From JAAXZI01 sp045863575 (lineage in GTDB: Bacteria; Planctomycetota; Phycisphaerae; UBA1845; PWPN01), in NCBI GenBank assembly GCA_045863575.1, contig BTUC01000448.1:1-5995 (forward strand): a stretch of 5,995 nt of DNA, given 5' to 3'. Made by a program: the position numbers and the translations under genes. The notes beneath the pieces are model-generated. The model saw nothing but the letters and a program-made list of their open reading frames with translations. It had not been told where the DNA came from and made no database searches. Below, one piece after another: positions 4,657 to 5,995 of this stretch; position 1 is the stretch's first letter, and the number at the start of each line of letters is the position of its first letter.

Positions 4657-5995
4657 TCAGTTCGTGCAGTCCGGGTCGGCCGGGTTGTTGGCGCCGCTCA
4701 TGCAGTCCCGGAAGAGGGCGAAGTCCGACTGGTCCACATCGTCGTCCTCATCAAGCAGGGCGCGGGCACAGGCTGGATCGGTCTGGATGACACCCGGGCC
4801 GCTGTAGCAGGCCTGGAATCTTCCGAAGTCCTCCTGATCTACGTCGGTGTCGCCGTCGAAATCGGGTTTCGCCGTTCGAACCGTGAGGTTGACCACCAGC
4901 GTCCGAGGCGAGTTGACCGCATCGACCGAGGCCACCGTGACGTTGGCGGTGTGCAGCCCAGCGCCCAGCCCGGCCGTCGCGTAGTGGATGGCAATCGCAT
5001 CCGCTTCGCCCGTGCTGACGCCGGAGTCCGGTTGGACCGAGAGCCACGCTGCATCGGACGTGAGCGCGTAGTTCAGCGTGCCAATGCCGGCGTTGCGGAC
5101 GGTGAACGCGCCGTCTGACGGGTCGACCCCGGCCGCCACAGCGAGGTCAATCTGGTAGGTGGAAAGCTCGATCGTCGGGCCGGGCGGCGGAGGCAACGCG
5201 TTCACCTCGACCTTGTCCACGTAGACCATGAACGAGGGGTCGCTCACCGGATGGCGGGCGCGGAGCCAGATACTGGCGGCAGAAGCAGTAGGGGTGAATG
5301 TCCGCCAGACGTGCGTGAAGATCTCATGCACCGGAGCCTTGTCGGAGATCTGGTCGTCGCCCCAATCAATGGTTGCGGCATTGCCGTTGGCGGTCTGGCC
5401 GGTCGCATCGACGCCGAGGTGGAACTGCAACTGGGCAGGCTGATGACCGCGGAATTCATACTTCATCCAGCAGACGAGCAGATGCTCCCGGCCGGGAATC
5501 AGGTTCGTAACTGTACGGTTGATGCCACCGGTAAACAGGCCGGCCGGCGTGAGCTCGGCGGTGGTCTTCGGGTGCACCTTGCCGGCGCCGAACATCTGCG
5601 AATACAGACCATCCATGGCATCCGCCGGGTGGTTTTCGTTCCACTCACCGATCGCCTGGGCCATGCTTTTTCCGTTGGCGAGATACTGCCCAACGATGTC
5701 GAAATCCGGCCAACTGCACTGAGCGCCCACGACAAAATTGGTGTAGCCGGCCCAGAAGCGGTCGGCCCGCATGTAGTCCCCCATGGCCAGCAGGTCCTGG
5801 GTGACGCGGTCCGGGGTGTAGTTGCCGTGCCAGGGAACCCAGGTGGAACCCTCGGTGGCAATGACGGGGGGGAAGCGCCAGCCGCGGCGGGCGTACATAT
5901 CCTTGAACTGTCGGGGGCGCAGGGCGAACAGGCAGGGGTTGTGCAGGTTTTGATTGGTGACCATGAAGTGATCGGCCGGCCCGCCGTACACGTGG
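4657..5995 (-). CDS. Secreted modular carbohydrate-active protein with BACON-like and dockerin-like domains, N-terminus outside the window
   Basis: C-terminal part of a larger, presumably exported protein. The frame is open to the right edge: the codon before GTG 5991 is CAC, so that GTG is internal. Numbering from it, residues 1-125 look like the end of a glycoside-hydrolase-like barrel; VIATEGSTW (Glu47) resembles a strand carrying a catalytic Glu, but this is weak. Residues about 145-263 form a beta-sandwich resembling CBM4/9-type modules, ending FMVYVDKVEV. A proline linker (LPPPPGPT) precedes a BACON-like domain at about 273-372, recognisable by AAWLSVQPDSG and the final LVVNLTVR. Residues 375-444 hold two dockerin-like calcium-loop units: DFDGDTDVDQED (377-388) and the matching loop ending DDDVDQSD (412-423), each followed by a Cys pair (395/408 and 430/441). 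The second loop has Leu in place of the first Asp ligand. The tail type points to a planctomycete. The TGA stop is at 4659-4657; the gene converges on the ATPase gene. Substrate and enzyme class are not determinable from this fragment. Confidence 0.85.
   Translation of the reverse strand, partial: HVYGGPADHFMVTNQNLHNPCLFALRPRQFKDMYARRGWRFPPVIATEGSTWVPWHGNYTPDRVTQDLLAMGDYMRADRFWAGYTNFVVGAQCSWPDFDIVGQYLANGKSMAQAIGEWNENHPADAMDGLYSQMFGAGKVHPKTTAELTPAGLFTGGINRTVTNLIPGREHLLVCWMKYEFRGHQPAQLQFHLGVDATGQTANGNAATIDWGDDQISDKAPVHEIFTHVWRTFTPTASAASIWLRARHPVSDPSFMVYVDKVEVNALPPPPGPTIELSTYQIDLAVAAGVDPSDGAFTVRNAGIGTLNYALTSDAAWLSVQPDSGVSTGEADAIAIHYATAGLGAGLHTANVTVASVDAVNSPRTLVVNLTVRTAKPDFDGDTDVDQEDFGRFQACYSGPGVIQTDPACARALLDEDDDVDQSDFALFRDCMSGANNPADPDCTN

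Noticed and set aside
4510..5118. 202-residue plus-strand reading frame
   Set aside because: It is antisense to the well-supported dockerin-protein frame, has low-complexity Arg/Gly-rich composition typical of shadow frames in GC-rich DNA, and shows no recognisable domain.
5989..5991. GTG as start codon of the minus-strand gene
   Set aside because: The preceding codon (CAC) is in frame with no stop, the visible protein starts mid-domain, and there is no export signal on a protein with secreted-type modules.

Overview
The window is GC-rich bacterial DNA, most likely from a planctomycete (Phycisphaerae or a close relative). The best clue is the C-terminus of the third gene. It carries two dockerin-like calcium-loop units of the D-x-D-G-D-x-D-V-D-Q-x-D-F type with flanking cysteine pairs, a secreted-protein tail I associate with that phylum. 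This taxonomic reading is inference; there is no rRNA or marker gene here.

Layout. (1) Positions 1-2822, plus strand: a large exported heparinase II/III-type polysaccharide lyase. It is cut by the left edge, and the window opens inside its signal peptide. (2) Positions 2823-2933: a 111-bp gap with a candidate sigma-70-like promoter and a 9-bp direct repeat spaced one helical turn apart. (3) Positions 2934-4445, plus strand: a complete 503-residue tandem-ABC ATPase of the RbsA/MglA/XylG type for monosaccharide import. No permease or binding-protein gene follows it. (4) Positions 4446-4656: a 211-bp gap between convergent genes, packed with repeats and structure: a short hairpin, a heptanucleotide tandem repeat, a perfect 11-bp stem-loop overlapping a G-quadruplex motif, and two copies of a 25-bp repeat. 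(5) Positions 4657-5995, minus strand: the C-terminal 445 residues of a secreted modular protein, cut by the right edge. It ends in a probable barrel remnant, a carbohydrate-binding-like beta-sandwich, a BACON-like domain and the dockerin-like tail.

The genes share a carbohydrate theme. An exported lyase would cut an acidic polysaccharide, a CUT2-type ATPase would energise sugar uptake, and a modular secreted protein would bind or hydrolyse glycans. The sequence does not show that they act on one substrate: the third gene is convergent, and the first two are separated by a gap with its own candidate promoter. I see no mobile element, CRISPR array, tRNA or rRNA, and no convincing new multi-gene system. 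The points most worth checking are a two-CxxC zinc-knuckle-like insertion in the exported lyase, the lack of transporter partners beside the ATPase, and the structured repeat cluster between the convergent genes.
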